Made by a program: the position numbers and the translations under genes | In this document: positions 35,453 through 46,676 of the stretch, in pieces | Layout: each line of letters opens with the position of its first letter | Numbering within the stretch: position 1 is the first letter of the stretch | NCBI RefSeq assembly: GCF_030463565.1 | Contig: NC_134643.1 | Span: forward strand, 1,932,001 to 1,996,000 | DNA from: Pelecanus crispus | Taxonomy: Eukaryota; Chordata; Aves; Pelecaniformes; Pelecanidae | Length of the DNA: 64,000 nucleotides | Direction: 5' to 3' | The notes under the pieces: model-generated | The model's database searches: none | Seen by the model: only the letters and a program-made list of their open reading frames with translations | Told to the model about the DNA's origin: nothing

Positions 35453-38400
35453 GTAAGCGAGGCTCCCCCGGGCTCCCCGACCCGCCGCCGGCATGCCCAC
35501 GCCCTCCCCGGGTTGCCCACGCTACTGCCCGGGGTGCCCACGCCGTCCCTGGGGTGCTCGCTCAGCTTTCCGGGGTGCCTCCCGCCCCCTCCCCGGGGTG
35601 CCCCCGCTGCTCCCTGCGTGCCCACACCTCTGAGTGCCCCACGCACCCCCCGGGTTACCCACGCTGCTACCCCGGGGTGCCCACGCTCGCCCCCCACCCA
35701 CCCCCGGGCTGCTCAGGCTGCACCCCGGGGTGCCCAGGCTCCCCGTGGGGCACCCAGCGCTGCTCCCCAGGGTGCTCAGGCTGCACCCCCGCCTTCACCT
35801 TGCACCCCCATGGGTGCCCACCTCCCTCCCTGGCTGCCCACGCCACCTCTCCACCGGTGTCCAGGGATTTTTAGGGGCCGTGAGATGGACCCACGGGAGC
35901 TGCATCACCACAGGATTTCACCCCGGGTGGGATCTCTGGATTTTCCATGTGACTGTGACTTATCCACGGCTGAGCATTGCCGCCGGACCGGGAACATGAC
36001 ATCGTGTCTCGCCGCAACGAAAGCAACTTGGGGAAAAATCGCGGAGCCAGCGATGCTGACAGCCCCAAGGGAGCTGCTGGCAGTGGTGGCGGTGGCGGCA
36101 AGACCATTAGGAAATATTCAATTCATGGAAAATGGGTAAATTGTGAAGGATTTGCATGGAAGCGCAGGAAATAAAGCTGGAAGGGACTGCAAAGGTTCTG
36201 GATAGCTTTAGTGCTCTCCCTTCTCCAGGTTCTCATCTGCTGATGAAGCTACCAGTCCCTGGAAAATTAATTTATGCCTGTTTCTAATAAGCTGTCAGGT
36301 GCAGAGAGGGATGTAAAATTAATCCAGTGGCAAAAATAAGGCAGAAATGCTGCATGCCCTTCCGGGCAGAGACAGGCTAAAAATAGCTTTCCTTGAAGGC
36401 AATACCTTTCAGCGTCCCATCGCGGACTTGCAGACAACATTCCTTGTAGCGGTGAGGTAATCAGGACCATCGTTTGGGGCAGAAGACGTGGTTATCTGGG
36501 GTGTTAGACAACAGGAATAATATTTATTGCTTTTAATTCAGCTGCTGGATAATTTGGGAGGTGCCGTAGCCCCTCTGGCACCGGCCATGCTGATGCATCC
36601 CGTGATGCTCGTGCCAGGCATCATGTCCTCTCCTGCTTTCCACCCTGGCACAGCCGATTGATTGTAGATGTTTTTCAGTTAAACAGGTGAAAAAGTTTTC
36701 TTTATTTCTGTGATTTTGGTGTTTCTTGTGAATTCTCCGGTCTTGGGCACAGACTTTGGAAATTTCTCTTTTCTCCACTTTTTTTTGGCTTATGATTTTT
36801 AAACCGTTAGCAGAAAATGAGCGCCACTCTGGCTCTTTTGCCGATCATTTTCTAAGAAAAATAGCCAAGTTTTTCCAGTGTGGATTCTCCCATGTCTAGT
36901 TGTGGTTGTGAATCCCCTGGCAATGCCATGAAGCCGGAGGGTGACATCTCCACGACGTGGGATGACAGCACATGGCAGCATCTCCATCCCTGGGACTCAT
37001 CCTGGCCACATGCCCAACGCTTGCGTGGTTTGCTTCCTGACGTGCCAGGATGAGCTCACCCACACAGGCATCATTTGAGATCACCGGTGGAGAAAGCCAA
37101 AAAGCAAAGCGAAAGCATGAATTAATCATACAGATACAAAAACCCCTGAATATCGTGCACGCGTTTCAACCTGGAAATTCAATATCAGTGGGGAATTCGG
37201 ATGGAAATAAGGCAGCCAGAGGTATTTTCCCAAGAAGGCTGGAACCTGGCAGCGTGGCTCATTTCGGAGGTTAGCTGATGATGTGACGAGTCTTCGAGCA
37301 CTTGGGCTGACTCATCAATGGGAAAACTCAACTGGCAAAGCTTGAAGGGAATGGAGGTAGGCAGAGAGATGCTTTTGGCTGTCCTGGGAGAGTCTTGTGA
37401 GCTTCTCCTTGAATTAAACAGGAAAAATAGAAGACGTGGGTTTTTTAATGCGTGCAAGTCCCCGGCGGTGCTCAGATCCAGGGAATTTTATCAGCTTCGA
37501 TAGAAAAGCAAATAAGAGAGGGAGAGGCTTGTAGTTACCGCAGATCTTGCTTGGAAGCAAGAACTTTATCACGGTCACAGCTCTCCCCATCCATCCACGT
37601 TTTACACCATTTCTAATTCACTGCTGAGGTATAAAAGAAAGCCTAAATCTTGGCCACGCATCTCCAGGGCTGTAGCAGCACTGGAAACCTGAATCCCCAA
37701 AGATTTCTTCCCCTTTTCCTCCTTGGCACGTGTTTCATCTCATCAAATGAACGGAAATCCATGCAGCAATGGTGCAAGATGCCAGGGTCATGATCCTGGA
37801 GAGCAGAAGACAATGGGGTCTTGCCATCAGCATTTTTTGGAAGAGATTATTTTACAGTCAAATCAACCAGAAAAAAAGTGCTTCAGTGGGATTAGGGTGA
37901 CGAGATCAGGTTTAAAAGCTGAAAGGCATAAGCAGGACTCACAGGTCTTTGTTTTTTCTGAGACATTTTGCATGCTGGATTTCCCACCGCACTCCCTTTG
38001 CAGACGTGGCTGTGGGTTGTCTTGGCACTGGGAGGGTGTTTCATTCACTTTCTGGCGTGGTTTCAGGTCTGGTGACATGCAAGGGCGTTGCAAAACAGCC
38101 CACAACATTTCCTTGAAACGCTCCCAGGAATTTTGCCACTGCCTTGAGTGGAGGTTGAGAACCGACGTGCTTAGCACATGTGTGGCTGCCACATTACTCA
38201 ATGCCCTCCGGGCACGGCGGCTGCAGCATTTTGGGATGTTCCGATGCCAGGGGACACAGCACGGACCCACCCCAGCACCAAAATGGAGCAGACGCCCCTG
38301 AGGTATTCTGGTGATACGTAAGAAATAGGGGCAGGAGCTTTTTAAGATTAAGGAGATTTTTAAGATTAAGGAGATTTTTATCTCCAGGTGTTTTGGGTGC

Positions 38401-41400
38401 CTGGGGGAGCATGTTGTGTTCCTGTCCCCGCTGCCATCACATTCCTGTCCCCGGTGGGCTCCTGTCCCTATCACCAGCACATTCCCATCCCTATTGTGCT
38501 CCTGTCCCCACTGCTGTTGCACTCCTGTCCCCACTGTGCTCCCATCACCATCCCACTCCTGCTCCCAGCCCAACTGTGCATCCCTCCATACCAAATGTGC
38601 ATCGTCCCGGCTGGGCACTGCTCCATCCATGCCGGGCATCCATTCATCCATGCTGGGCATGACATCGCGGCCGTGCGTTGCTCCATCCCGGCCGTGCATC
38701 GCTCCATCCGGCCCATGCAATGCTCCATCCCAGCCATGCATTACATCCCGTCTGTGAATCGCTTCATCCTGACCATGCATCGCTCCATCCCAACCATGCA
38801 TTGCTCCGTCCTGGTCATGCATGATATCTCGTCCGTCCATTGCTCCGTCCCAGCTGTGTATCACATCCCGGCCGTGCATCGCTCCGTCTCAGCCATGCAC
38901 CCCTCCAGCCTGTCCGTACATCACATCCTGTTCCGTGCACTGCTCCATCCCGGCTGTGCACTGCATCCCAGCCGTGCATTGCATCCCGGCCGTGCATCAC
39001 TCCATCCTCCCGTCCCACCCATGCATCACATCCCAGCCGTGCATCGCTCCGTCCCAGCTGTGGACCGCTCCAGCCTGGCTGTATATTGCTTTATCCCCGC
39101 TGTCCATCTCTCCATCCCGGCGCGGGAGCATCACCTCGCCGCAGCGGCTCGCATGGGTGTCACGGGTGAGCTGTTCCCACGCTGCGGCAGGGCTTCAGGC
39201 ACAGGCATGGTCTCGGGGCAGCTGAGAAACTTTCTCCATTGCACCAGAAAAAGAAGTGAAATTTTAACACCCTCTTGCAAAACTGACCTCAAATCAGGGT
39301 CAAAGGGGAAGCACGAGCCCTTCTGGGGATCCGAAAAGCCGTAACTCAGAGCTCGTCACTGCCCCATCGCCTGGCCACATGATGCTCAGATTTCAGCTGC
39401 CTCCGGGGCCACGGGCTGCAGCCTCTGGCAGGGAAAACACCCTGGGAAGTGGCTGGAGGAGTCATGCAGCACCTGGAGTTTTTCACTTCCAGCTGCAAAA
39501 TGAGTGGAGAAAAAAGGGGGCAGCGAGCACAGCCGAAATGCAGCAGCTGGTGGTGGGATGTAGCCGGGGCTTTTGGCCTGTGATGGTCACAGCAGAGGGG
39601 TGAAATTCTGTGAAAAGGCTTCATTGACCAGAGGAACTGCTACAAGTGACCGCAAACGTGCCGGAAACGGAACTTTCCCCTTCTCCATCCTCTGTGCACA
39701 GGGACAGCCATCTCACTGCCATCTTTTTGGAGGCTGGATGAGGCTCTCCCAGACCCGGGGCAGCACCAACACCCCATTACCCCCAGCTTGGCAGGATTTG
39801 ACCCCCTTGGGTGCTGTTCAGCACAGCGAGCCAGGGCTGGAGAGTGCCAAATCTCCCTGTTGTGATCTCCATCTCTTTTTTTTTTTCTTTTTTTTAACCC
39901 CCCACCAGCGCCAGCACGATGCAGCCGCCCCAAGGATGTGGCCAACGCGCACATCGATGTGGGCAACAACACGTTGCTCAACACCCGCCTGCGCTACACC
40001 TGCAACCCGGGCTACAAGCGCAAAGCCGGTACCTCCAGCCTCATCCAGTGCATCCTCCGTGATGGCTCCACCGAGCCCGACTGGACCCAGACCACGCTGC
40101 AATGCATCCGTAAGCCCTCGCTTGGCAGCCGGGATGTGATGGGGAGCGGGGAGGGGGGACGCATCCACCACCGGCGTGGCGGAGGAGGATGCGGGGTGGC
40201 GTGGGTGCTGCTGTTGATGGTGTCTCCACGTTGTGTCTTCCCGAAGGGGATCCGGCTCTACGTCCACTAACCCCCAGCCCTGAGCTCCTGACCACGCCAC
40301 GCACCGAGAGGACAACCCAAAGGGGTGAGGAAGGAGCAAACGCATCCCATGGGGGTTGGTTTGGGGCCACCGTGACCACAGCCACGGCAAAACCACAACC
40401 ACTGTGGTGTGGAAAGTAAAATATTTCAGTTATGTGATCGAATTAATTCAATTGTCTGAAATGATGTCATTTCATAGCTGCTGGATGGGCTCTATGGTCC
40501 CCGCTGTGACCTGCCCGAAGTGGCCATGAGGCTGAGCACTGAAATAACGGTGCTACCCGGAGTGTGCCTTTTAATTTTTTTTAAATTAAAAGGTTTTACA
40601 CCATTTTCCCCAGCAGGAACCACCGATGCCAGCCCAGTCTCCAGTCCCTCTCCAGCAGCAACACCCGGGCTTCCAGGAGCAGCCAGCTGGTCACCAGCAC
40701 CTGATGGGCCGTCACCAGAGACATCCATACTGCTGGAGATGTCCACACCGGGACAGGGGACGGCCCTGGGGCCATCTCTGGAGACAACCTCACTGCCCAC
40801 CGCCCCCATGAGCCACGCCACAGGTCAGGCCGCCTCTCTGGGAGAGATAACGAGGGGGCTGCATTTCAGCCAGCAAAGGCTCTTTTACTTTTTCAGTGTA
40901 TTTTTCCCTTCTCTTCAACCCTCTTTTTAGTGAGGGTCCCCCCAGAATCCCTCCCTTTCCTGGCTTTGCAGCTAAAAATCTCCATTTCTCTCTTCTTTTC
41001 CAGCTTTCATCCAGATCCTGGGCCCTTCCATCGGTAAGCTAGCCAAAAAGCTTATTTTGGCAAGCAGGGGCTTATTTTCTTTACTTTTTAGCTTAAAAGT
41101 GCTCCTCAGGGCTGTGGGAGCTTTATTATCATAGAATAATAAAAACGTTTAGGTTGGAAAAGACCTTTAAGATCATCCAGTCCAACCATTAACCTAACAC
41201 TGCCAAGTCCACCACTAAACCAGTTAAGGGGAGAGTAGCAACCCCATGCCTCCTGGCTTGGTGGCTTGATCATTTATAGTGAAAGTAAAAACTAGGAATC
41301 ATTAAGGTTGGAAAAGACCTCTAAGATCATCAGTCCAATCATCAACCCAACACCACCATGCCCACTAAACCACGTCCCAAAGTGCCACGTCTGCCCATTT

Positions 41401-41982
41401 TTTGAACGCTTCCAGGGATGGGGACTCCACCACCTCTCTGGGCAGCCTGTTCCAGTGCTTGACCACTCCTTCCGTGAAGAAATTTTTCCTAATATCCAAT
41501 CTATTCTGTGGTCGAGGGCAATGCCTCCGAGGGGTGAAGGATGCAGCACCCAAATTTCTTCCCTGGGTGGGGAGGGCACCTTGCGAACATGCACAAAGCT
41601 TTTTCGTCTCTTTGCGGAGCTGTTATGTTTGAGCCGGGCTGTGCCCTCGGCCGTGCATTGGAAAATGCTCATCGGCCACCGTGTCTCTCCCGCAGGGGTC
41701 CCGGTGGTGGTGGTTGTCAGCGTTGTGGCCTACTGCTACTGGAGGATAAAAATGTAAGTGTGCCGAGCCCCACGAGGTCTTTCCACCCCAGTGATGAGCT
41801 GTCCAAGGCCTCTGTGCTTTCCTGAAAGCTGGGGAAGGCCCTTCAGGTGCTGGTGACGCTCCTCTCCCCTCCGCAGGCGCGTGGGGCAGTACTACACGGT
41901 GGCGGAGACGGCCATCCCCATGGTGGCTCCCATTGCTGAGAATGAGGAGAGGTTGCCGCCCGACGTCTTCCCCATGGGCTGA
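35380..41982 (+). CDS. IL15RA: Interleukin-15 receptor subunit alpha, complete
   Basis: IL-15R alpha binds IL-15 with high affinity through one sushi domain and trans-presents it to IL-2/15R beta and gamma-c on neighbouring lymphocytes. Seven exons: 35380-35452 (signal peptide), 39909-40109 (sushi), 40247-40324, 40614-40823, 41004-41033, 41696-41753 (membrane segment), 41877-41982 (tail and TGA). All introns are AG/GT and phase 1 except the last (phase 2), and the total is 756 bp, 251 residues. The sushi exon has four cysteines and the family signature [13 protein letters not shown]; the next exon opens with IRDPAL, as in mammals. The position convergent to FBH1 also matches human. IL2RA, the sister gene, has two sushi domains, which makes it the less likely identity. 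The stalk is Ser/Thr/Pro-rich. Reading is intact. Confidence 0.92.
35460..35850. repeat. GC-rich minisatellite at the start of IL15RA intron 1
   Basis: Degenerate tandem units of about 20-25 bp built on GGGGTGCCCACGCTGCTCC, beginning within 10-60 bp of the exon 1 donor. The open proline-rich frames here are artefacts of the array. Confidence 0.8.
35851..38389. other. IL15RA intron 1, middle part
   Basis: Mixed-composition sequence with no repeat or exon recognised. A duplicated 20-bp TTTTTAAGATTAAGGAGA unit lies at 38339-38380. Confidence 0.5.
38400..39125. repeat. Minisatellite in IL15RA intron 1, unit about 20-21 bp
   Basis: First a CCTGTCCCCACTGTGCTCCC-type array (about 38400-38580), then some 25 degenerate copies of GCATCGCTCCATCCCGGCCG (about 38600-39125). 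Units drift by single bases and spacing is not constant, so this is a VNTR, not a CRISPR array. Open frames across it are artefacts. Confidence 0.9.
39909..40109 (+). CDS. IL15RA: IL15RA exon 2, sushi (CCP) domain
   Basis: 67 codons holding one complete sushi module: Cys at CSRP, YTC, QCI and LQC, a conserved Trp (PDWTQT) and Gly. The acceptor is preceded by a T/C tract (39870-39900). The module forms the IL-15-binding face; [10 protein letters not shown] is its most conserved strand. Confidence 0.93.
40614..40823 (+). CDS. IL15RA: IL15RA stalk exon with NAGNAG acceptor
   Basis: Encodes a Ser/Thr/Pro-rich extracellular stalk (for example [17 protein letters not shown]), expected to be O-glycosylated. 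The acceptor is CCCCAGCAG, so use of 40614 or 40617 adds or drops one alanine without changing the frame. Confidence 0.82.
41128..41506 (-). mobile_element. Composite CR1 element with two 3' ends, in IL15RA intron 5
   Basis: Minus-oriented. A truncated CR1 (41288-41506) ends in AATGATTCCTAG. It is followed on the minus strand by the GCCACCAAGCCAGGAGGCAT spacer and a second CR1 end finishing near 41128. This is the same order and spacer as at 29917-30110. Confidence 0.82.
41696..41982 (+). CDS. IL15RA: IL15RA transmembrane and cytoplasmic exons
   Basis: Exon 41696-41753 gives [18 protein letters not shown], a membrane segment that probably starts in the preceding 30-bp exon ([10 protein letters not shown]). 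Exon 41877-41982 gives a tail of about 35 residues with QYYTVAE and an acidic AENEE patch, ending DVFPMG. The tail differs strongly from the mammalian one as I remember it. Confidence 0.85.
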
Positions 41983-42837
41983 GCACCCACCACCGGGAAA
42001 CTCGGTGCACCCACCAGCCCGGAGGATGCTTGGGGCTTGGATGGAAAGCCGGACGCTTCCTCGAGTGGCGGTGGTGTGTGGCAGAGCACGTCCCGTTCCC
42101 CAGCTGCCCTCCACGTGGAGCATCCTCGCCCCAGGGACATGGGGCTGCTCTTTCCAGCCTGAACGAGTGACTCTTGTGGATGAGACCGCTCCAGCACTGA
42201 AAGGTGTGTGGGTGTCCCATCGTGCGGCTGAATAGGGGGGTGGGTGAGCCCTGCAAGCACCCCAGGGTGGTGTGGAGGCAGTGGGTGTTCTGCGTTGGGA
42301 GCCAGAATTTGGAGGAGGTGGTCCTGTGGGTGCTGATGGGTGGCAAGGAGCGGGCCAGGGGCTGCCTGCCCAAGCAGAGGGCATTTGGGGTGTAGGGGAT
42401 GGGGTTTGGGTGCTGGGGGTAAAGCTGGGCTGCCCTGCCCCAGGCAGAACCCGTCCCCTGGTCAAGAGCAAGGCCAGAGTTGGGCCAGATGGACACCAGC
42501 CCCTTCCCTAGAGCCGTTTTGCCACAAAATTGCCCCAAAACCCAGAAAGCAGCACTGCTCGTGGCAGATGGAGAGAGAGGGACCTGGCCAAGCATCCCTC
42601 TGCTGCATCCTCACCCCCTTCCTGCTCACTTTCAGCCATTCACCGGTGAGTCCGCAACTGCAGCGAAAGGTGCCGGCACCGTCCTGCTGCGGTCACAGAT
42701 ATCGGCACTCGTACGCAGCTCGTGGATCCTTCAGAAGCACTTTCGGTGCTGACCCCAGGTGCCTGCCAGCTCTGGCTGCTCACAGGGGACCACAAACAGG
42801 AGCGATTTCACTATAGACGCTACCAAAGACTGAATTC
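41983..42837 (+). other. IL15RA 3' untranslated region / intergenic
   Basis: GC-rich sequence after the stop codon. I found no AATAAA here. The open frames on both strands are unsupported. Confidence 0.45.
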
Positions 42838-43943
42838 TCCTGGAGAAACTGGCTGCTCACGGCTTGGATGGGCGTACTCTTCACTGGGTAAAGAACTGGC
42901 TGGATGACCAGGCCCAAAAAGTTGTGGTGAATGGAGTTAAACCCAGTTGGTGGCCGGTCACCAGCGGTGTTCCCCAGGGCTCAGTATTGGGGCCAGTTCT
43001 GTTTAATGTCTTTATCAATGATCAGATGAGGGGATTGAGTGCACCCTCAGTAAGTCTGCAGATGACACCAAGTTGGACAGGAGTGTCGATCTGCTGGAGG
43101 GTAGGATGGCCCTGCAGAGGGACCTGGACAGGCTGGACCGATGGGCCGAGGCCAACTGTATGAGGTTTAACAAGGCCAAGTGCCGGGTCCTGCACTTTGG
43201 GCACAACAACCCCATGCAGCGCTCCAGGCTTGGGGAAGAGTGGCTGGAAAGCTGCCTGGCTGAAAAGGACCTGGGGGTGCTGCTTGACAGCTGGCTGAAC
43301 ATGAGCCAGCAGTGTGCCCAGGTGGCCAAGAAGGCCAACAGCATCCTGGCTTGTATCAGGAATAGCGTGGCCAGCAGGAGCAGGGAGGTGATTGTTCCCC
43401 TGTACTTGGCGCTGGTGAGGCCACACCTGGAATACTGTGTCCAGTTTTGGGCCCCTCAATGCAAGAAGGACATTGAGGTGCTGGAGCGTGTCCAGAGAAG
43501 GGCAACGGAGCTGGGGAAGGGTCTGGAGCACAGGGCTAATGGGGAGCGGGGGAGCTGGGGGTGTTCAGCCTGGAGAAGAGGAGGCTGAGGGGAGACCTGA
43601 TCGCTCTCTACAACTGCCTGACACGAGGGTGCAGTGAGGTGGGTGTTGGTCTCTTCTCCCAAGCAGCAAATGACAGGATGAGAGGAAATGGCCTCAAGTT
43701 GCACCAGGGGAAGTTTAGATTGGTTATTAGGAGACATTTCTTCACGGAAAGGGTCATCAAGCATTGGAACAGGCTGCCCAGAGAAGTGGTTGAGTCCCCA
43801 TCCCTGGAGATATTTAAAAGATGTGTAGATGTGGCACCTGGGGACATGGTTTAGTGGTGGACTTGGCAGTGTTAGGTTAATGGTTGGACTTGATGATGTT
43901 AAAGGTCTTTTCCGACCTAAATGATTCGATGATTCTATGAAGA
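42838..43943 (+). mobile_element. 5'-truncated CR1 LINE downstream of IL15RA
   Basis: Plus-oriented. Starts at the [20 protein letters not shown] part of RT, includes [24 protein letters not shown] and the C-terminal [16 protein letters not shown] block, and ends in GATTCTATGA. Frame breaks lie near 43020 and 43550. Confidence 0.93.
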
Positions 43944-46676
43944 CAATCACACGACCTAAGAAATATTTTCCTTTGCATGTTTTCCCTTCATCCATCATCA
44001 GTTGTTATCCACTTGTTTCCCCCTTGCTACAGAACAGTCAGCTTTATTCTGATGCTGTTTTATGTATAAATGTCTATATATTGTACATAAAATAATGCAG
44101 ATACAGCAATTGATTTTTTGTCTGGTCAGGCATCTTGGCAGCCACGATGGTGGGGAGGACAGCAGGAACAGACGACAGCTGGGTTGGGGTAAAAGCCATC
44201 TCCGCAGCAGCAAGGGCTCGCCGCCCACCAGTATTGCCGTCCTCTAGAGGCAAAAGGTGATGGCAGGGTGGCAGCTGCCATCACTCAGCTGGACGGCAAA
44301 AGGGTTTTTAGCTGTAGGTATCTAGCAACTTAACTTCTGCATCCTTTTCTTGCTGCTGTCTTTTGTCCTCCTGTTTGTGCCACTGCTCTGGACTGTCGGA
44401 GCTGGAGGAAGCAGCACTTTGGATGTGTGACGGATCAAACCCTCCTGCAGCGGCACTGCCTCTCCCCAATGTACCATGGGACGGTTGGAAAACAGGTGAG
44501 GCTGGAAGGGATCGCTGGAGGTGCCTGGTGCAATGTCCGTGCTGAACTTTGTGGTTACATCTAATGTCCCAAGTCTTGCGTGAACTTCTGCCCACACTTA
44601 GTTGAGCAGAACAGGGAAAGCTTTTCTGGAGTCAGTGCTTTGAAAGCGAAAGAAGCAGCGAAGCAGCTACTGTTGAATGAATAACCATGGATATCAACAG
44701 GATGCACGAGCTTCCTCCAGCCAGGCATGGCTCCTGGCTCCGGGTCCACATCCAAGATCTCTTCTGAAATTTGTTTTGGTTTTGATCTCTGCATGACACG
44801 GGCTCTGGTACAAAGAGTCACAGTGTCTTCAAACAGAGAAACCATCTGATTTACAAGACCACCACGCTGCTTGCACCGTTGCTACTGTGATGGCTGGTAA
44901 ATAAATACAACTCAGGACAACTTCTTAACAGAAGAGAAGAGGAAAAAGAAGCATTTTTTGTTGTTACAAATTTAATTTCAGCATTAAAAACGCTCTCTAG
45001 ACTAGTTTCTGAGTTAGACTGAAACCAAACCAAAGCAGTTCTTCAGATGCTGCCTCTCTCTTCTTCCCTTATGGTTTGCTGCAGGGAGAAGAGAAACAGA
45101 ATCTGGGGAAACCACTCTGCTGCAAGTGTGGAAAATTAATTCAGCTGGGAGAGACTAACGAGTTCCTCCCAGAGCCCACAGTGACATTTTCCCCATTAAA
45201 ACAGGCTCTAGGAAAAAGTCCATTTTCTAGGAATAAAGTGGTTTTTTCGGTACTTTCCAGCGTCACATTTCCTCGTCTTCCCATGGATCACAGGGATTTC
45301 ACGGAGGCATGACATAATAGGCAGGGATATGCTGGCAGATTGGCCATGAGAGGTGTTTACCTGGTGACAGAGGTAACAGAGGGGTAATGCTCAAAAAAGA
45401 AAAGCAAGCCGTCTTGTCCGATACAGTTTATATAGTGCATATTCTTCTGTGCAGTGAAGCATGCCGTGCCAACCAGCTCCTGGAGGGCAAGGCAGGGCTT
45501 GAGAAAAGGTCTCACACCTCCTTGCAGAGAGCCTGGAGGGTTCCTCTCAGCGCTGGTCTGAAATCCTGCTCCAATATCCACCTGATTTTGGAGCTGGAAT
45601 GTGACAACAGGCATTGTCCTGCACCCAGGACAGCTCCGGGGTGCAGCCAGGGCTCTGGGGAGCTGGAGGGCTTCGTTAGAGCTGGATGGGCTGTTCCTGA
45701 AGCGCTGGGAAAAAGGTGAGCGGTGTCAGAGAGCCAAAGCACTTCTGCGTGCAAGCGCAGCAAAGGTAGCCACCTGCATCCCTGCTGCCATTGCTCTGTG
45801 GGAGAAAGAGGAGACGTGAGAGAAAAGGAAGGCTGGAAGGCGGCTTCCAACCTCAGACGCAACCCCCTCACATCCAGGGAAGAGCAACGGTGCGCCCAAA
45901 GCATTTCCTGCCACCTCCCTTGCAAGGAAATCTCTTACGGGACAGCTTGTTCAATAGCTGCAACAACCAAAATGTCCCTGTGCAGGTCTTTGCTGGTGAA
46001 GGATGAGGCTTTGCCTTTCTCAGTGCTTGTGTCCCCCGCTGATGGCTCGGAGCCATCTGCTGTCTCTTGTTGTGGACATGGAGCTCCGCCAGATTTACTG
46101 CAGGCTTGCAGATCCCAGCGCTAAGGAAACGTGGCCTTCACTGCACCTTCTGGGCAAGGATCAACCACCAAGCCAGGTGGCACAAAAGCCAAAACTGGAC
46201 CCAAAAGTCAGATTGTCGCTTCCATCCAGCTGGCAGGGGCGAGGGGTGCTCTGCCAAACCCAGACAGATGTTTGATGGCCACGGCAGAAGCTCTAAGAGT
46301 CAGAAATGGGATCTGACACAATAAAACCCCCAAACCAGCCCCACCTGAGACCACAATTAGTCTCAGAAGAGAGGTCAAGGCTTCACTAGGTCTGTGGGAA
46401 CTGCACCACCCCCCCGAATCATGCGGTCGGGAAGTCACCCCCAGTTACGAGCCAGGGTTGTGAGCAGGAGCAAAGGGCTGGGGAGCTGTGGGCATGAGAT
46501 CCAGCTACGGGACGTTCCCTGCTCGCTTCCACTGAAGCATCGCACTGAGGTTGTCTCTCCCCGGTGCAATAGCTCAGAAGAGTCACAGAGCACAGCCGTC
46601 CCCCAAGCGACCAGAGTGCCTTGGGAAGGCTCCTGATTCAGAAACGTGATCTCAAAGGCCCAGGGAGTGGACATAC
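43944..46676. other. Interval expected to hold the last FBH1 exon; none resolved
   Basis: The FBH1 exon at 46677-46811 ends in phase 0 at a GTATGT donor, so at least one more coding exon must lie at lower coordinates. Candidates I looked at on the minus strand (an acceptor at about 45083; an open stretch at 44561-44700 ending in KALTPEKLSLF) do not match the family's CxxC-containing C-terminus convincingly. Confidence 0.4.

Noticed and set aside
34280-35500. Several long proline- or glycine-rich open frames on both strands
   Set aside because: They follow from the C-run minisatellite and CpG-rich DNA. None has a domain or codon signal, and the real coding start is at 35380.
38590-39125. Regular repeats suggesting a CRISPR-like array
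   Set aside because: Units are contiguous, degenerate and about 20-21 bp with no unique spacers, inside an intron of a vertebrate gene. This is a minisatellite.
39909-40109. Sushi exon as IL2RA instead of IL15RA
   Set aside because: Only one sushi domain is present, the KRKAGTSSL strand and following IRDPAL are IL15RA features, and FBH1 is the convergent neighbour as for IL15RA.
44561-44845. Minus-strand frame ending KALTPEKLSLF as the FBH1 terminal exon
   Set aside because: Slight resemblance only. It lacks the expected CxxC and a convincing acceptor in the right phase.
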